64,000 bases of DNA from Pelagibacteraceae bacterium AG-426-L23 (GCA_003213115.1 QCNU01000001.1:310001-374000), one strand, 5' to 3'; positions 16,264 through 25,441 are shown, counted from the stretch's first letter. Program-made: numbers and translations. Notes: generated from the sequence alone by a model not told the origin.

Positions 16264-17217
16264 ATGAAAAAAATTCTTATTACTAGAAGGTTACTTAGAT
16301 CTAGCGAGGAAAAGGCTTCAAAAATATTTGATGCAAAATTTAACACCAACGATGAATTATACTCTCAGGAAAAATTAATAAAGCTTAGCGCTGGGTGTGA
16401 TGGAATTTTAACTGCTCTCACAGATAAATTAGATGCTGAAACAATAAACAAACTACCCAGTAGTATTAAGATATTATCAAACTTCGCAGTAGGATTTGGA
16501 AACATTGACTTAGAAGCTGCAAAAAAAAGAAATATTATAGTTACCAACACTCCAGAAGTTTTGACAGATGCAACAGCTGAAATTGGGATTTTGCTAATTT
16601 TAGGTGCATGTAGAAGGGCACCCGAAGGCATTGAAGCCGCTAAAGGTTCAAATTGGAAATGGTCTGCTGATTATTTGATAGGAAAACAATTAACAGGAAC
16701 TAGATTAGGAATTTTAGGGATGGGTAGAATTGGAAGAAAAATTGCAAGTATTGCAAAATCCTTAGGCATGATAATACATTATCATAATCGATCAAAACTC
16801 AGTGACGACAAAGAAGATGGAGCGATTTATCACAAAGATCTAAAAAGTTTTTTAGGTGTTTCAGATGTATTATCAGTTTGTTGTCCTGCCACGAAAGAAA
16901 CAGTTGATTTAATTAATAAAGAAACTCTGGAATATTTACCACAAGGAGCAGTAGTAACTAATGTTGCAAGAGGAGATATTGTAAATGACGACGCATTAAT
17001 TGATGCTTTGAATAGAAGAAAAGTTTATGCAGTTGGATTAGATGTATATAAAGGGGAACCAAATTTAAATCCTGGTTATCTAAAACATAAAAGTGCATTT
17101 ATTCTTCCCCACTTAGGCAGCGCCTCAAAACACACTCGAACGGCAATGGCGGATTTAGCAATAGATAATATGAATGAGTTTTTTAAAAGCGGAAGCTGTA
17201 AAAACAAAGTAAATTAA
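16264..17217 (+). CDS. D-isomer-specific 2-hydroxyacid dehydrogenase, glyoxylate/hydroxypyruvate reductase type
   Basis: A 317-aa NAD(P)-dependent dehydrogenase. The Rossmann motif GILGMGRIGRKIA is at residues 149-161 and the catalytic triad is R236 (VARGDI), E265 (YKGEP) and H283 (LPHLGSAS). VGFGNIDLEAAKKR is typical of the glyoxylate reductase group. It reduces a 2-oxoacid such as glyoxylate or hydroxypyruvate, or works in reverse. Eight bases separate it from the GlcD-like gene. It is the last enzyme before the TRAP transporter. Confidence 0.92.
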   Translation: MKKILITRRLLRSSEEKASKIFDAKFNTNDELYSQEKLIKLSAGCDGILTALTDKLDAETINKLPSSIKILSNFAVGFGNIDLEAAKKRNIIVTNTPEVLTDATAEIGILLILGACRRAPEGIEAAKGSNWKWSADYLIGKQLTGTRLGILGMGRIGRKIASIAKSLGMIIHYHNRSKLSDDKEDGAIYHKDLKSFLGVSDVLSVCCPATKETVDLINKETLEYLPQGAVVTNVARGDIVNDDALIDALNRRKVYAVGLDVYKGEPNLNPGYLKHKSAFILPHLGSASKHTRTAMADLAIDNMNEFFKSGSCKNKVN

Positions 17218-17324
17218 CTAATAATTAACTTATTCTAGCAAAAGTTGTAAGCGTCAAAATAATAAAATTTATGTGGGACTCTCAAAAATTTATATGTTTA
17301 AATATTTTTAATTATTAATAATTT

Positions 17325-17332
17325 AAGGGGGA
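17325..17332 (+). promoter_or_regulatory. strong Shine-Dalgarno of the TRAP binding protein
   Basis: AAGGGGGA lies three bases before the ATG at 17336, a purine run much richer in G than in front of the neighbouring genes, most of which have weak or no ribosome site. This and the C-ending codon preference of the gene itself point to very high translation of the periplasmic binding protein. The 110-base gap upstream should hold its promoter, but I could not pick out a convincing one. Confidence 0.55.
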
Positions 17333-17335
17333 CAT

Positions 17336-18487
17336 ATGTCAAAGAAAACGATCAAAGGAGTAAAAACTCCTTCAAGACGTAAGTTCTTTAAAGCAGCTGC
17401 AGTAACGGGTGCAGCAGCGGCAGCAACAGTTGCAATGCCTAACATTGCATTCGGTGCGCCGAAAACTTTAAAGATGCAAGCAGCTTGGCCTTCAGGAGCA
17501 AATATATTCTTCGAAATGGCTGGCGACTATGCAAAAATGGTTAGCGACATGTCAGGTGGTCAATTAAAGATTGACCTTCAACCTGTAGGTTCAGTTGTTA
17601 AAACTGGAGAAATAGGTCAAGCAGTAAGTTCAGGTGTACTAGATATGGGACACTGGGTAACTGCTTACTGGTATGGTAAAAATGCTGCCGCTTCATTATT
17701 TGGTACAGGTCCATCATACGGAATGTCATCTCAAGAAGTTATGGGATGGATGGAATATGGTGGAGGTAGAAAACTTTATAACGAAACGCTTTCTAAAGTT
17801 GGTTTCGACTATGTTGGTTTCTTCCACATGCCAATGCCTGCGCAGCCATTTGGTTGGTTCAAAAAGAACGTAACTAAAGTGTCTGACGTTAAAGGCATGA
17901 AGTACAGAACAGTTGGTTTAGCGACTAACGTATTAACAGCAATGGGAATGGTTGTAAGACAATTACCAGGTGGTGAAATTCAACCTGCTATGAAAACAGG
18001 TTTGATTGAAGCTGCTGAGTTTAACAACCCAACTTCAGACTCTCAATTTGGTATGCAAGATGTTTCTAAGCATTATCACTTAGGAAGCTTCCACCAATCT
18101 CAAGAGATGTTTGAAATTCCAGTGAATAAGAAGACATACAATGGTTTATCGCCTGCACACCAAGCGATAATAAAAAATGCTGCTTATGCTGCGAATACAG
18201 ACAACTACTTCAAAGCGTTAGTTAGATACTCAGCTGATTTATCTAAATTGATGAATCAACATAAAGTAAATGTGTATCAAACATCTGATGAAATCTTAGC
18301 TCAACAATTAAAAGGTTGGGATAAAGTAATAGGAGACTTTAATAAGAAGGATCCATTCTTTAAGAAAATTGTAGATTCTCAGAAGAAATACGCTAAGAGA
18401 GTTATGAAATACTTACTAATGAATCAGCCGAATTACAAATTGGCTTATGAGAATGAATTTGGAAGTATTGCAAAAGTTAAAATTTAA
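17336..18487 (+). CDS. TRAP transporter solute-binding protein, DctP/TakP family
   Basis: A 383-aa periplasmic binding protein. The N-terminus has a twin-arginine motif (SRRKFF, R14 and R15) and an Ala-rich segment with cleavage near AFGA (residue 41), so Tat export is likely. The ligand region MKYRTVGLATNVL contains the Arg that binds the substrate carboxylate in TRAP proteins, and LPGGEIQPAMKTGLIEAAEFNNP matches the 2-oxoacid-binding TakP branch. Codon use is more biased than in neighbours, suggesting high expression. The surrounding enzymes point to a 2-hydroxy- or 2-oxoacid ligand; this is inference. Confidence 0.92.
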   Translation: MSKKTIKGVKTPSRRKFFKAAAVTGAAAAATVAMPNIAFGAPKTLKMQAAWPSGANIFFEMAGDYAKMVSDMSGGQLKIDLQPVGSVVKTGEIGQAVSSGVLDMGHWVTAYWYGKNAAASLFGTGPSYGMSSQEVMGWMEYGGGRKLYNETLSKVGFDYVGFFHMPMPAQPFGWFKKNVTKVSDVKGMKYRTVGLATNVLTAMGMVVRQLPGGEIQPAMKTGLIEAAEFNNPTSDSQFGMQDVSKHYHLGSFHQSQEMFEIPVNKKTYNGLSPAHQAIIKNAAYAANTDNYFKALVRYSADLSKLMNQHKVNVYQTSDEILAQQLKGWDKVIGDFNKKDPFFKKIVDSQKKYAKRVMKYLLMNQPNYKLAYENEFGSIAKVKI

Positions 18488-18506
18488 TTAACTTTTTTAT
18501 AATTTT

Positions 18507-18535
18507 AAAAGGGGGCTTTTTGGCCCCCTTTTTTT
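18507..18535 (+). terminator. intrinsic terminator after the TRAP binding-protein gene
   Basis: GGGGGC (18511-18516) pairs with GCCCCC (18523-18528) around a six-base loop. Flanking A4 and T-run extend the stem and give the U-tract (18529-18535). It is the clearest terminator in the window. It stands between the binding-protein gene and the two permease genes on the same strand, so partial read-through would give much more binding protein than permease. Confidence 0.9.
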
Positions 18536-18571
18536 ATGGAAAAGATTGACAATTTAGAATAGTTTATTTTT

Positions 18572-19156
18572 ATGAGAGGATTTATTAGCTTTGCAGACCA
18601 TCTAAGCACTTCGGTAGGAAAGGCTTTTTCATGGTGCATCGTAATATTAATGGGTGGAACATGTTACGAAGTAGTAATGGCTTATGCTTTTAATGCTCCA
18701 ACTTTATGGAATTTTGATTTTAGTTTACAAATGTATGGGGCAATATTTATGATGGCTGGAGCTTACTGTTTATCAACAGAGTCCCATGTTAGAGGAGACG
18801 TAATTTACAGATTATTTAAACCTAAAATACAAGGTTATATAGATTTAGTTTTATATTTTATATTTTTCTTTCCAGGAGTAATTGCTTTAGCTTTCTATGG
18901 ATATGAGTACGCAGCACTAGCCTGGAAAATAAAAGAAACAAGTTGGAATAGTCCTGCACAAATTCAAATTTATATGGCAAAAGCTTTAATACCTTCAGCT
19001 GGAGTCCTTTTAATAATTCAAGGTATTAGTGAAGTCTTTAGGTCAATTATTTGTATTAAAACAGGACACTGGCCAGCTAGGATGGTTGTTGCAGAAGAAA
19101 CAGAAAAAATTTTAATGAGAACGTCTCAAGACGAGGATCAAAAAGATGTTATTTAG
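18572..19156 (+). CDS. dctQ: TRAP transporter small permease, DctQ family
   Basis: A 194-aa inner-membrane protein with four membrane segments (about residues 17-36, 47-65, 90-110 and 133-153). SFDFSLQMYGAIFMMAGAYCLSTESHVRGDVIY, here with NFDFSLQ, matches the DctQ pattern with the conserved HVRGD. It pairs with DctM in the TRAP uptake system driven by a sodium or proton gradient. It follows a terminator after the binding-protein gene and overlaps dctM by 11 bases. Confidence 0.92.
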   Translation: MRGFISFADHLSTSVGKAFSWCIVILMGGTCYEVVMAYAFNAPTLWNFDFSLQMYGAIFMMAGAYCLSTESHVRGDVIYRLFKPKIQGYIDLVLYFIFFFPGVIALAFYGYEYAALAWKIKETSWNSPAQIQIYMAKALIPSAGVLLIIQGISEVFRSIICIKTGHWPARMVVAEETEKILMRTSQDEDQKDVI

Positions 19157-20507
19157 TTTAACAAATCCAGAAGTTGCAATTTTAATGATGGCAATATTTT
19201 TATTTGCAGTGCTTCTTGGATTTCCTATCGCATTTACATTAATGGCAATGGGAGTTGGTTTTGGTTATTACGCTTACTTTGATCCTACTCGAATGGAACA
19301 TTTATTTGATAACAGAATTTTTCAATTATTTGTTCAAAATACTTATACTGTAATGGACAATACAGTACTAACAGCTGTCCCCTTATTTTTATTTATGGGA
19401 TATCTTGTTGAAAGAGCCGGGATCGTTTCAAGATTATTTTTTGCAATAAGGTTAGCTTCTCACAGACTGCCTGCTTCAATGGCTGTAGCTGCTTTAATTA
19501 CGTGTGCACTTTTTTCAACTGCAACAGGGATTATAGGTGCTGTAGTTACTTTAATGGGTTTGTTAGCCTGGCCAGCTATGATCAGAGCTGGATATGATAA
19601 AAAGTTCGCTTCAGGAGTAATTTGTTCTGGAGGATGCCTTGGAATATTAATTCCCCCAAGCATTATGTTAATTGTTTATTCGGTCATCGCCCAACTGTCA
19701 CCCTTAAGGTTATTTGCTGCCGCAATATTTCCTGGGTTACTATTAGCTGGCTTATATATAACTTACGCCATTACAAGAGCATATTTAAATCCTTCTATAG
19801 CACCGAGACCGCCTGAAGAGGAGATACCTCCAAGATCTGAAATAATGAGGGAGGTCTTAGTTTCTTTTCTTCCACTCTTCTCACTAATTATTTTGGTACT
19901 TGGAACAATTCTAGGAGGTTTAGCAACACCAGCTGAAGCAGCAGGAGTTGGAGCTTTCGGAGCAATTGTTTTATCCTTTTTTTACAAGACTTTAAAATGG
20001 AAGAATTTTAAAGAATCAGTTTTTCTCACAGCTAAGACAACAGCAATGATAATGTGGTTATTCATAGGGTCATGGACTTTTTCATCTGTTTTTTCTTATC
20101 TAGGAGGCCATGAAGTATTTGAGCATTTCTTCAAATCTATGGATCTTGCGCCTTGGCAATTTTTAGTTATTACTCAGATTATAATTTTCCTACTAGGATG
20201 GCCGTTAGAATGGACCGAAATATTAATTATTTTTGTTCCGATATTTTTACCATTGGTTGAGTTTTTTGGAGTTAATCCATATTTCTTTGCAATGCTGATA
20301 GCTTTAAATCTACAAACTTCTTTTTTAACACCACCCATGGCAATGTCTGCGTATTATTTGAAAGGTGTTCAAACAAGAAATGTAGAACTTTTGGATATCT
20401 TTAGAGGCATAATGCCTTTTTTAGCAATAGTAATTTTTGCAATGGTTTTAATGTATTTATTTCCGGGCATCGCACTTTGGCTACCTGACGTCTTATTTGC
20501 AAACTAA
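19146..20507 (+). CDS. dctM: TRAP transporter large permease, DctM family
   Basis: A 453-aa inner-membrane protein with about 12 membrane segments, the transport channel of the TRAP system. Visible motifs include LFLFMGYLVERAGIV, a STATGIIGAVVTLMG stretch and the SGGCLGILIPPSIMLIVYS loop typical of DctM, and near the end LQTSFLTPPMAMSAYYLKGV. Length is normal (about 430-450). With DctQ and the Tat-exported binding protein this forms a complete single transporter. The amidase gene follows after nine bases. Confidence 0.95.
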   Translation: MLFSLTNPEVAILMMAIFLFAVLLGFPIAFTLMAMGVGFGYYAYFDPTRMEHLFDNRIFQLFVQNTYTVMDNTVLTAVPLFLFMGYLVERAGIVSRLFFAIRLASHRLPASMAVAALITCALFSTATGIIGAVVTLMGLLAWPAMIRAGYDKKFASGVICSGGCLGILIPPSIMLIVYSVIAQLSPLRLFAAAIFPGLLLAGLYITYAITRAYLNPSIAPRPPEEEIPPRSEIMREVLVSFLPLFSLIILVLGTILGGLATPAEAAGVGAFGAIVLSFFYKTLKWKNFKESVFLTAKTTAMIMWLFIGSWTFSSVFSYLGGHEVFEHFFKSMDLAPWQFLVITQIIIFLLGWPLEWTEILIIFVPIFLPLVEFFGVNPYFFAMLIALNLQTSFLTPPMAMSAYYLKGVQTRNVELLDIFRGIMPFLAIVIFAMVLMYLFPGIALWLPDVLFAN

Positions 20508-20516
20508 CAACTTATA

Positions 20517-21848
20517 ATGATAGATACAGCTTCTTTAAATGCCAATGAATTGGTCTCCAAGTTAAAATCTGGTGACATTTCCTCTGTAGAGTTATGTAAA
20601 GCTTATATTAAAAGAATTGAAAAATTTGATAAAGAAGTTCAGGCCTGGGCCTTTTTAGATAAAAAGATTCTTTTAGAAAAAGCGGAAGAAGCAGACGAAT
20701 ACAGAAAGTCCGGTAAACCCTTGGGTTCTTTACATGGGCTTCCAATTGCAATTAAGGATATAATTGGAACATATGACATGCCAACAGAGTGTGGAACAGT
20801 TTTTAGAAAAAAAATGTCTAGTTCTCAAGACTCAGAAATAGTTAATTTATTGAAGACTGCCGGAGCTATTATTATGGGGAAAACAGTAACTTGTGAATTA
20901 GCTTATATTCATCCTAGCAAAACAAAAAATCCTCATGACTATTCTAGAACACCAGGAGGTTCATCAAGTGGATCTGCAGCTGTTATAGCTTCTCACATGG
21001 CACATTTATCAATTGGATCACAAACTGGCGGATCAATAATAAGACCAGCTTCTTACTGTGGAGTTGTAGGGTATAAGCCCTCTTATGGATTAATATCAAG
21101 AAATGGAGTTTTAAAAACTTCTGATAAACTTGATACAGTAGGAGTATTTGGAAAAACTGTAAAGGATGTAGCTCTACTAGCCAAAACTTTAATAAAAAAA
21201 GATTTGTATGATCCTGCTACAGTTCATTTTGCTGCTGACGATATGATAAAGATTTGTGAAGAAGGACCAATTTTTGAACCTAAGTTTATTTTTTATAAAA
21301 CAGATAATTGGAAAAATATTGATAAAGAATCACAAAAAGCATTTGAATTTTTAATTAAAAAATTAAATAAAAATATTGAGGTTTTTGATACACCTTCATA
21401 TTTTAAAAAAATTCCAAAATATCATCAAATTATTCATGAAACTGATTTAGCTAACAATTTTCAAGTTTATTATAAAAAAGATAAGAACAAACTCTCAAAA
21501 GAAATGAGAGATGCGATTGAGAGAGGAATGAAATATTCAGCAAAAGAATATACAGATGCAATTGATTTTATGAAACAGAGTTATGAGTCTTACAAAGAAG
21601 TTTTTGAGGATTATCATGGCGTTATTACACCTTCTTCAAGTGGGGTGGCAGATAAAGGTCTAAAATCAACCGGAAGTGCTGACTTTCAAAAAACTTGGAC
21701 ATATTTAGGTTTGCCAACTATTTCACTACCTTTACTAACTGGAGAAAATGACTTACCATTAGGAGTTCAGTTAGTTGGAAATAAGCTTGATGATTTAAGA
21801 TTTTTAGGTACTGCTAACTGGCTGGAGAAAAACTGTAAAGATGAATAA
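20517..21848 (+). CDS. amidase signature family hydrolase
   Basis: A 443-aa amidase. The Ser-cisSer-Lys triad is placed at K80 (PIAIKDI), S149 (PGGSSSGSAAVIA) and S173 (SQTGGSIIRPAS). Length and GVVGYKPSYG are typical. The family includes GatA, allophanate hydrolase and many carboxamide hydrolases; gatB/gatC are not adjacent, so a catabolic amidase is more likely than GatA. It probably shares a transcript with the TRAP permease, suggesting that an amide of a hydroxy/oxoacid could be processed, which is inference. Its end overlaps the next small gene. Confidence 0.9.
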   Translation: MIDTASLNANELVSKLKSGDISSVELCKAYIKRIEKFDKEVQAWAFLDKKILLEKAEEADEYRKSGKPLGSLHGLPIAIKDIIGTYDMPTECGTVFRKKMSSSQDSEIVNLLKTAGAIIMGKTVTCELAYIHPSKTKNPHDYSRTPGGSSSGSAAVIASHMAHLSIGSQTGGSIIRPASYCGVVGYKPSYGLISRNGVLKTSDKLDTVGVFGKTVKDVALLAKTLIKKDLYDPATVHFAADDMIKICEEGPIFEPKFIFYKTDNWKNIDKESQKAFEFLIKKLNKNIEVFDTPSYFKKIPKYHQIIHETDLANNFQVYYKKDKNKLSKEMRDAIERGMKYSAKEYTDAIDFMKQSYESYKEVFEDYHGVITPSSSGVADKGLKSTGSADFQKTWTYLGLPTISLPLLTGENDLPLGVQLVGNKLDDLRFLGTANWLEKNCKDE

Positions 21849-22017
21849 GATAACTTCTATAATTGGATGTGCTTTCTGTATTGCTTTTCTGATTGGTTTA
21901 GCAACGACATTAACTAGGTCAATGCTGATTAGTTTTTTTGATGTTTTGCCAGTTTATATTTTAATGGGCTTGGTAATTTTTATGATGATTTATGAAGCCT
22001 TCATCCAGAAAAAGTAA
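21841..22017 (+). CDS. 58-aa two-helix membrane protein nested between two genes
   Basis: ATG at 21841 overlaps the amidase stop (8 bases) and TAA at 22015-22017 lies inside the next gene (26 bases in). The 58 residues hold two hydrophobic segments (about 5-21 and 33-52) joined by a short TLTRSML link and end FIQKK. The tight overlap at both ends and the absence of any other feature in this stretch support a real, translationally coupled gene. No family is recognised. It could be a small partner of the transporter next to it. Confidence 0.6.
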   Translation: MNKITSIIGCAFCIAFLIGLATTLTRSMLISFFDVLPVYILMGLVIFMMIYEAFIQKK

Positions 22018-22894
22018 AAATCTTTTTTTTCCATACTTTTTATTATTTTTACAACCAGTATTTATGGCAAGCAATCTAATTGTAGCTAGGGGCGGAGTGG
22101 AATTTGTTCCACCAATTTCTTTAGCTTTTTGGAGATGGACAACAGTTTTTGTTTTACTCATACCTTTTTTTTATAAACCTATATTAATAAAAATAAAAAG
22201 TTTTAAAAAAGAGTTTCTTAAACTTTTTTTTTTAGGAATTACTGGCTGTGGAATATGTGGAGCATTTCCTTTCATAGCTGGTCAAACGACTACTGTTGTT
22301 AATATGGCAGTGATTTATACTTCTTCACCAATATTTATAATTTTGTTATCAAGTTTTATTTACAAAGAAAAAATAAATTTAATACAAATTTTGGGATTAA
22401 TACTATGTTTGTTTGGAGTTTTTTCAATTATTTTTAAAGGAGATATTTCAATCTTATCAAGTCTAGAGTTTACAGTTGGAGATATTTGGATGTTAGGAGC
22501 TGCAATTAGCTGGGCCCTTTATTCTATTTATTTACTTAATTGGAAATCAAAATTTAATTTATTGACTAGATTTGTTTTAATTGCAATGTTCGGGTCTATA
22601 TCATTATTCCCTTTTTATTTGTTTGAGGAATTTCAAAGACAAAGCACAAACTTTGATTTAAATTTTATTTTTTGGGTAATTTTTGCAGCAATCTCTCCTG
22701 CAATAATTGCTTTTACTCTTTATGCCAAAGTTCAAAAATATTTAGGAGCTTCAATAACTGGTTTTACATTATATTTATTTACAGTTTATGGTGCTTTTTA
22801 TGGTTTAATATTTTTTGGTGAAACTTTAGAATATTATCATTTAATAGGAGCTTTTTTAGTTTTTATAGGAATCTATCTTGCAAAAAAAAATTAA
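21992..22894 (+). CDS. EamA/DMT superfamily transporter
   Basis: A 300-aa inner-membrane protein with about ten membrane segments in two EamA repeats (about residues 10-140 and 158-298). FLQPVFMASNLIVARGG and the repeat ends (VIYTSSPIFIILLSSFIYKE, and YGAFYGLIFFGETL) are typical of the drug/metabolite transporter superfamily. It would export or import small metabolites; the substrate is unknown. It starts within the 58-aa gene and its end overlaps the alpha/beta hydrolase if the TTG start is used. Confidence 0.9.
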   Translation: MKPSSRKSKNLFFPYFLLFLQPVFMASNLIVARGGVEFVPPISLAFWRWTTVFVLLIPFFYKPILIKIKSFKKEFLKLFFLGITGCGICGAFPFIAGQTTTVVNMAVIYTSSPIFIILLSSFIYKEKINLIQILGLILCLFGVFSIIFKGDISILSSLEFTVGDIWMLGAAISWALYSIYLLNWKSKFNLLTRFVLIAMFGSISLFPFYLFEEFQRQSTNFDLNFIFWVIFAAISPAIIAFTLYAKVQKYLGASITGFTLYLFTVYGAFYGLIFFGETLEYYHLIGAFLVFIGIYLAKKN

Positions 22895-23690
22895 ATATAT
22901 GATTTCTTTTTTTACGGCAATAATCTTAATTTATTTGCTGATAATAGCTTTTATGTACTTTAATCAACGTAACTTACTTTACCATCCTTCTGAAAATAAT
23001 TATACAAATGACGTAGTAGAATTTACTTTTGAAGAAGTTAGCATACCAACACCAACTGGTATTAAGATCAAGGGATGGTTTCATAAAAAAGATTTAAACC
23101 AAAAAAAAACACTAGTTTTTTTTCATGGAAATGCAGGTGACTTATCTAACAGAATACACAAGCTTAATTTAATTAAAAATTTTGACATAAATTTTTTAAT
23201 AGTAGCTTATAGAGGCTTTAGTGGGAACGAAGGTAAACCAACGGAAAAAGGATTATACGAAGATGCGAAAAGCACTTTAAATTGGTTATCAAAAAAAAAA
23301 ATTACTGATGATAAAATTATTATTTACGGCGAGTCTCTAGGTACTGGTGTTTCAATAGAAGTAACACAAAATAAGAGATATGCTGGTCTAATTTTAGAGT
23401 CACCATTCACCTCAATGGTAGATGCAGCTAAATTTTATTATCCTTATTTACCTGTATCACTTATCCTTAAAGATAAATACGAAAGCTTAAAAAAATTAAA
23501 GAATATAAAGATTCCTATTTTAGTAATGCATGGAAAAAAAGACAGAATCGTTCCGTTTAAAATGGGAAAAATTGTTTTTGAAAGAGCGAATGAACCTAAA
23601 TACTCATATTTTCCTGAAGATGATGATCATATGATGGAATATAATGAAAATCTTTTAAAAATTTTAAATAAATTCTTTAACTCAATTTAA
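22878..23690 (+). CDS. membrane-anchored alpha/beta hydrolase, BEM46-like
   Basis: A 270-aa hydrolase with an N-terminal membrane anchor (about residues 9-27). LVFFHGNAGD (oxyanion), the nucleophile elbow IYGESLGTGVS and the acid/His region HGKKDRIVPF then DDDHMMEY complete the Ser-Asp-His triad. This matches the BEM46/ABHD13-like serine hydrolases. The TTG start has an AGGA seven bases upstream and adds a basic KKIK before the anchor; the ATG at 22899 is the alternative and lacks a ribosome site. Substrate unknown. The stop overlaps the converging ftsY stop. Confidence 0.88.
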   Translation: MQKKIKYMISFFTAIILIYLLIIAFMYFNQRNLLYHPSENNYTNDVVEFTFEEVSIPTPTGIKIKGWFHKKDLNQKKTLVFFHGNAGDLSNRIHKLNLIKNFDINFLIVAYRGFSGNEGKPTEKGLYEDAKSTLNWLSKKKITDDKIIIYGESLGTGVSIEVTQNKRYAGLILESPFTSMVDAAKFYYPYLPVSLILKDKYESLKKLKNIKIPILVMHGKKDRIVPFKMGKIVFERANEPKYSYFPEDDDHMMEYNENLLKILNKFFNSI

Positions 23691-24562
23691 TTTTCTAACA
23701 TCAACTTTGTAAATTCACTTGCATTAAATTGTCGTAAATCACTATCTTTCTCCCCAACCCCTACCGCAATTATAGGTAAATTAAATTTTTTACAAATAGA
23801 TAAAATTACACCTGCTCTTGCTTCACTATCTAATTTTGTGATTATTAAACTTGTTATATTAGATGCTTTTTGAAATTCACTTACTTGGTTTATAGCGTTT
23901 TGACCTGTGGTAGCATCTAAAACTAAAATTGTTTCATGAGGGTAGTCTGGATTTATTTTTTGTAAAACTTTGAATATTTTTTTATATTCATCCATTAGAT
24001 TTTTTTTATTTTGAAGTCTACCCGCAGTATCAATTAAAGCTAAATCAAATTTTTTTTCTTCAGCAAACTTTACAGTTTTATAAGCGACAGATGCAGGGTC
24101 AGATCCTAAATCTGATTTAACAAAATCAACATTGATTTTTTTTGACCAGACTTCAAGCTGTTCTATAGCAGCTGCTCTAAAAGTATCTGCTGCACCAAAA
24201 ACAATTTTTTTTCCCTCATTTTTATATAACTTACCCAACTTACCGATTGTTGTTGTTTTGCCAACACCATTTACCCCAGCTACAACTACAACTGTAGTAG
24301 AATTTTTTTGAAACTCATTAAGTCTTTTTTCATAAGGCTGAAGTATTTTTGTAATTTGATTACCTAGAAAATTAAATATTTCTTTTTCATTTTTTATCTC
24401 TTTACCAATCTTTTCTTTTTTAAACTCATTTTTTAATTGTGCAGCCATAGCTGGACCAACATCAGACTCAATTAGAAGCTCTTCGAATTTATCAAGCAAG
24501 TTTTCATCTATCTTTTTTTTACTTAATAAATTGCTAAATTTAAAATTTTCAAAAAATTTCAT
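23687..24562 (-). CDS. ftsY: signal recognition particle receptor FtsY, NG domain only
   Basis: A 291-aa SRP-receptor GTPase. The N domain (residues about 1-75) is followed by the G domain with P-loop GVNGVGKTT (96-104), DTFRAAAIEQL, DTAGR and TKLD. It lacks the long acidic A domain of the E. coli protein (about 200 extra residues), as in several Alphaproteobacteria. It receives ribosome-SRP complexes at the membrane, working with Ffh, which is encoded nearby on the other strand. It overlaps dapF by one base. Confidence 0.96.
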   Translation of the reverse strand: MKFFENFKFSNLLSKKKIDENLLDKFEELLIESDVGPAMAAQLKNEFKKEKIGKEIKNEKEIFNFLGNQITKILQPYEKRLNEFQKNSTTVVVVAGVNGVGKTTTIGKLGKLYKNEGKKIVFGAADTFRAAAIEQLEVWSKKINVDFVKSDLGSDPASVAYKTVKFAEEKKFDLALIDTAGRLQNKKNLMDEYKKIFKVLQKINPDYPHETILVLDATTGQNAINQVSEFQKASNITSLIITKLDSEARAGVILSICKKFNLPIIAVGVGEKDSDLRQFNASEFTKLMLEN

Positions 24563-25380
24563 TATATTTCAAAGTCTATCTTTTTAACCTTTGAGACAGA
24601 ACCAGTCATAAATATATTATCTGTTTTATCTATTTTTATATTTAAAAAACCTTCCTTAAACTTTATATCTACTTCATTATTTATTAATCTACTTTTAAAC
24701 GCAGCAACAGCCGTTGCACAAGCCGCTGTTCCGCATGCCTTCGTGAGTCCAGCACCTCTTTCCCAGACATTAACAGTTATATTTTTTTCATCTACAATTT
24801 GAGCAAATGTTACATTAGTTTTTTCTGGAAATAGATCATGGTTTTCGATTTGAGGACCTATCTTATTTAAATCATGCTCAAAACAATTTTTTACAAAAAA
24901 AATTATATGAGGATTTCCAACGTTTACACAAAATCCACCAGTAAATGTTTTGTTATTAATCTTGATAGTTATATCGGCTGGATTAATTGATTTTGATAAC
25001 GGAATATCCTTAAAACTTAACAAAGGCTTTCCTATTTCAAGCTGTACTTGAAAATCCTCTATTATTTTTGCATTAAGTAGCCGGTTGTTTGTTTTTAATT
25101 TAATTTCTGTAGCATTAAGTTTTTTACCCAAAAGGTAAGCCACACATCTAGACCCATTTCCACATGCGCTTACCTCACCTCCATCGGAATTAAAAATTGT
25201 TATTGGAAAAGAATTTTCTTTTTCTTTTTCTATAAAGATAATTTGATCAAAGCCAATATTAGTTCTGCTCCCTAATTTAATAATTTCTTCTTTTGTTAAA
25301 TTAATAGAACTTATTCTTCTATCGATAATGACAAAATCATTACCCAAGCCATCCATTTTGTAAGCGTTAATTGTTGCCAT
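24562..25380 (-). CDS. dapF: diaminopimelate epimerase
   Basis: A 272-aa enzyme interconverting LL- and meso-diaminopimelate for lysine and peptidoglycan synthesis. The two catalytic cysteines are C73 (SACGNGSRC) and C216 (KACGTAACAT). The opening MDGLGNDFVIID is typical, and length is normal. The gene heads the short dapF-ftsY minus-strand unit, divergent from ffh across a 160-base gap that holds the ffh leader. Confidence 0.96.
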   Translation of the reverse strand: MATINAYKMDGLGNDFVIIDRRISSINLTKEEIIKLGSRTNIGFDQIIFIEKEKENSFPITIFNSDGGEVSACGNGSRCVAYLLGKKLNATEIKLKTNNRLLNAKIIEDFQVQLEIGKPLLSFKDIPLSKSINPADITIKINNKTFTGGFCVNVGNPHIIFFVKNCFEHDLNKIGPQIENHDLFPEKTNVTFAQIVDEKNITVNVWERGAGLTKACGTAACATAVAAFKSRLINNEVDIKFKEGFLNIKIDKTDNIFMTGSVSKVKKIDFEI

Positions 25381-25441
25381 AAATGATTAGTATAATTATT
25401 CATTGACTTTTAAAACCCTTAATTGTAGCTTCTCGTCACTT

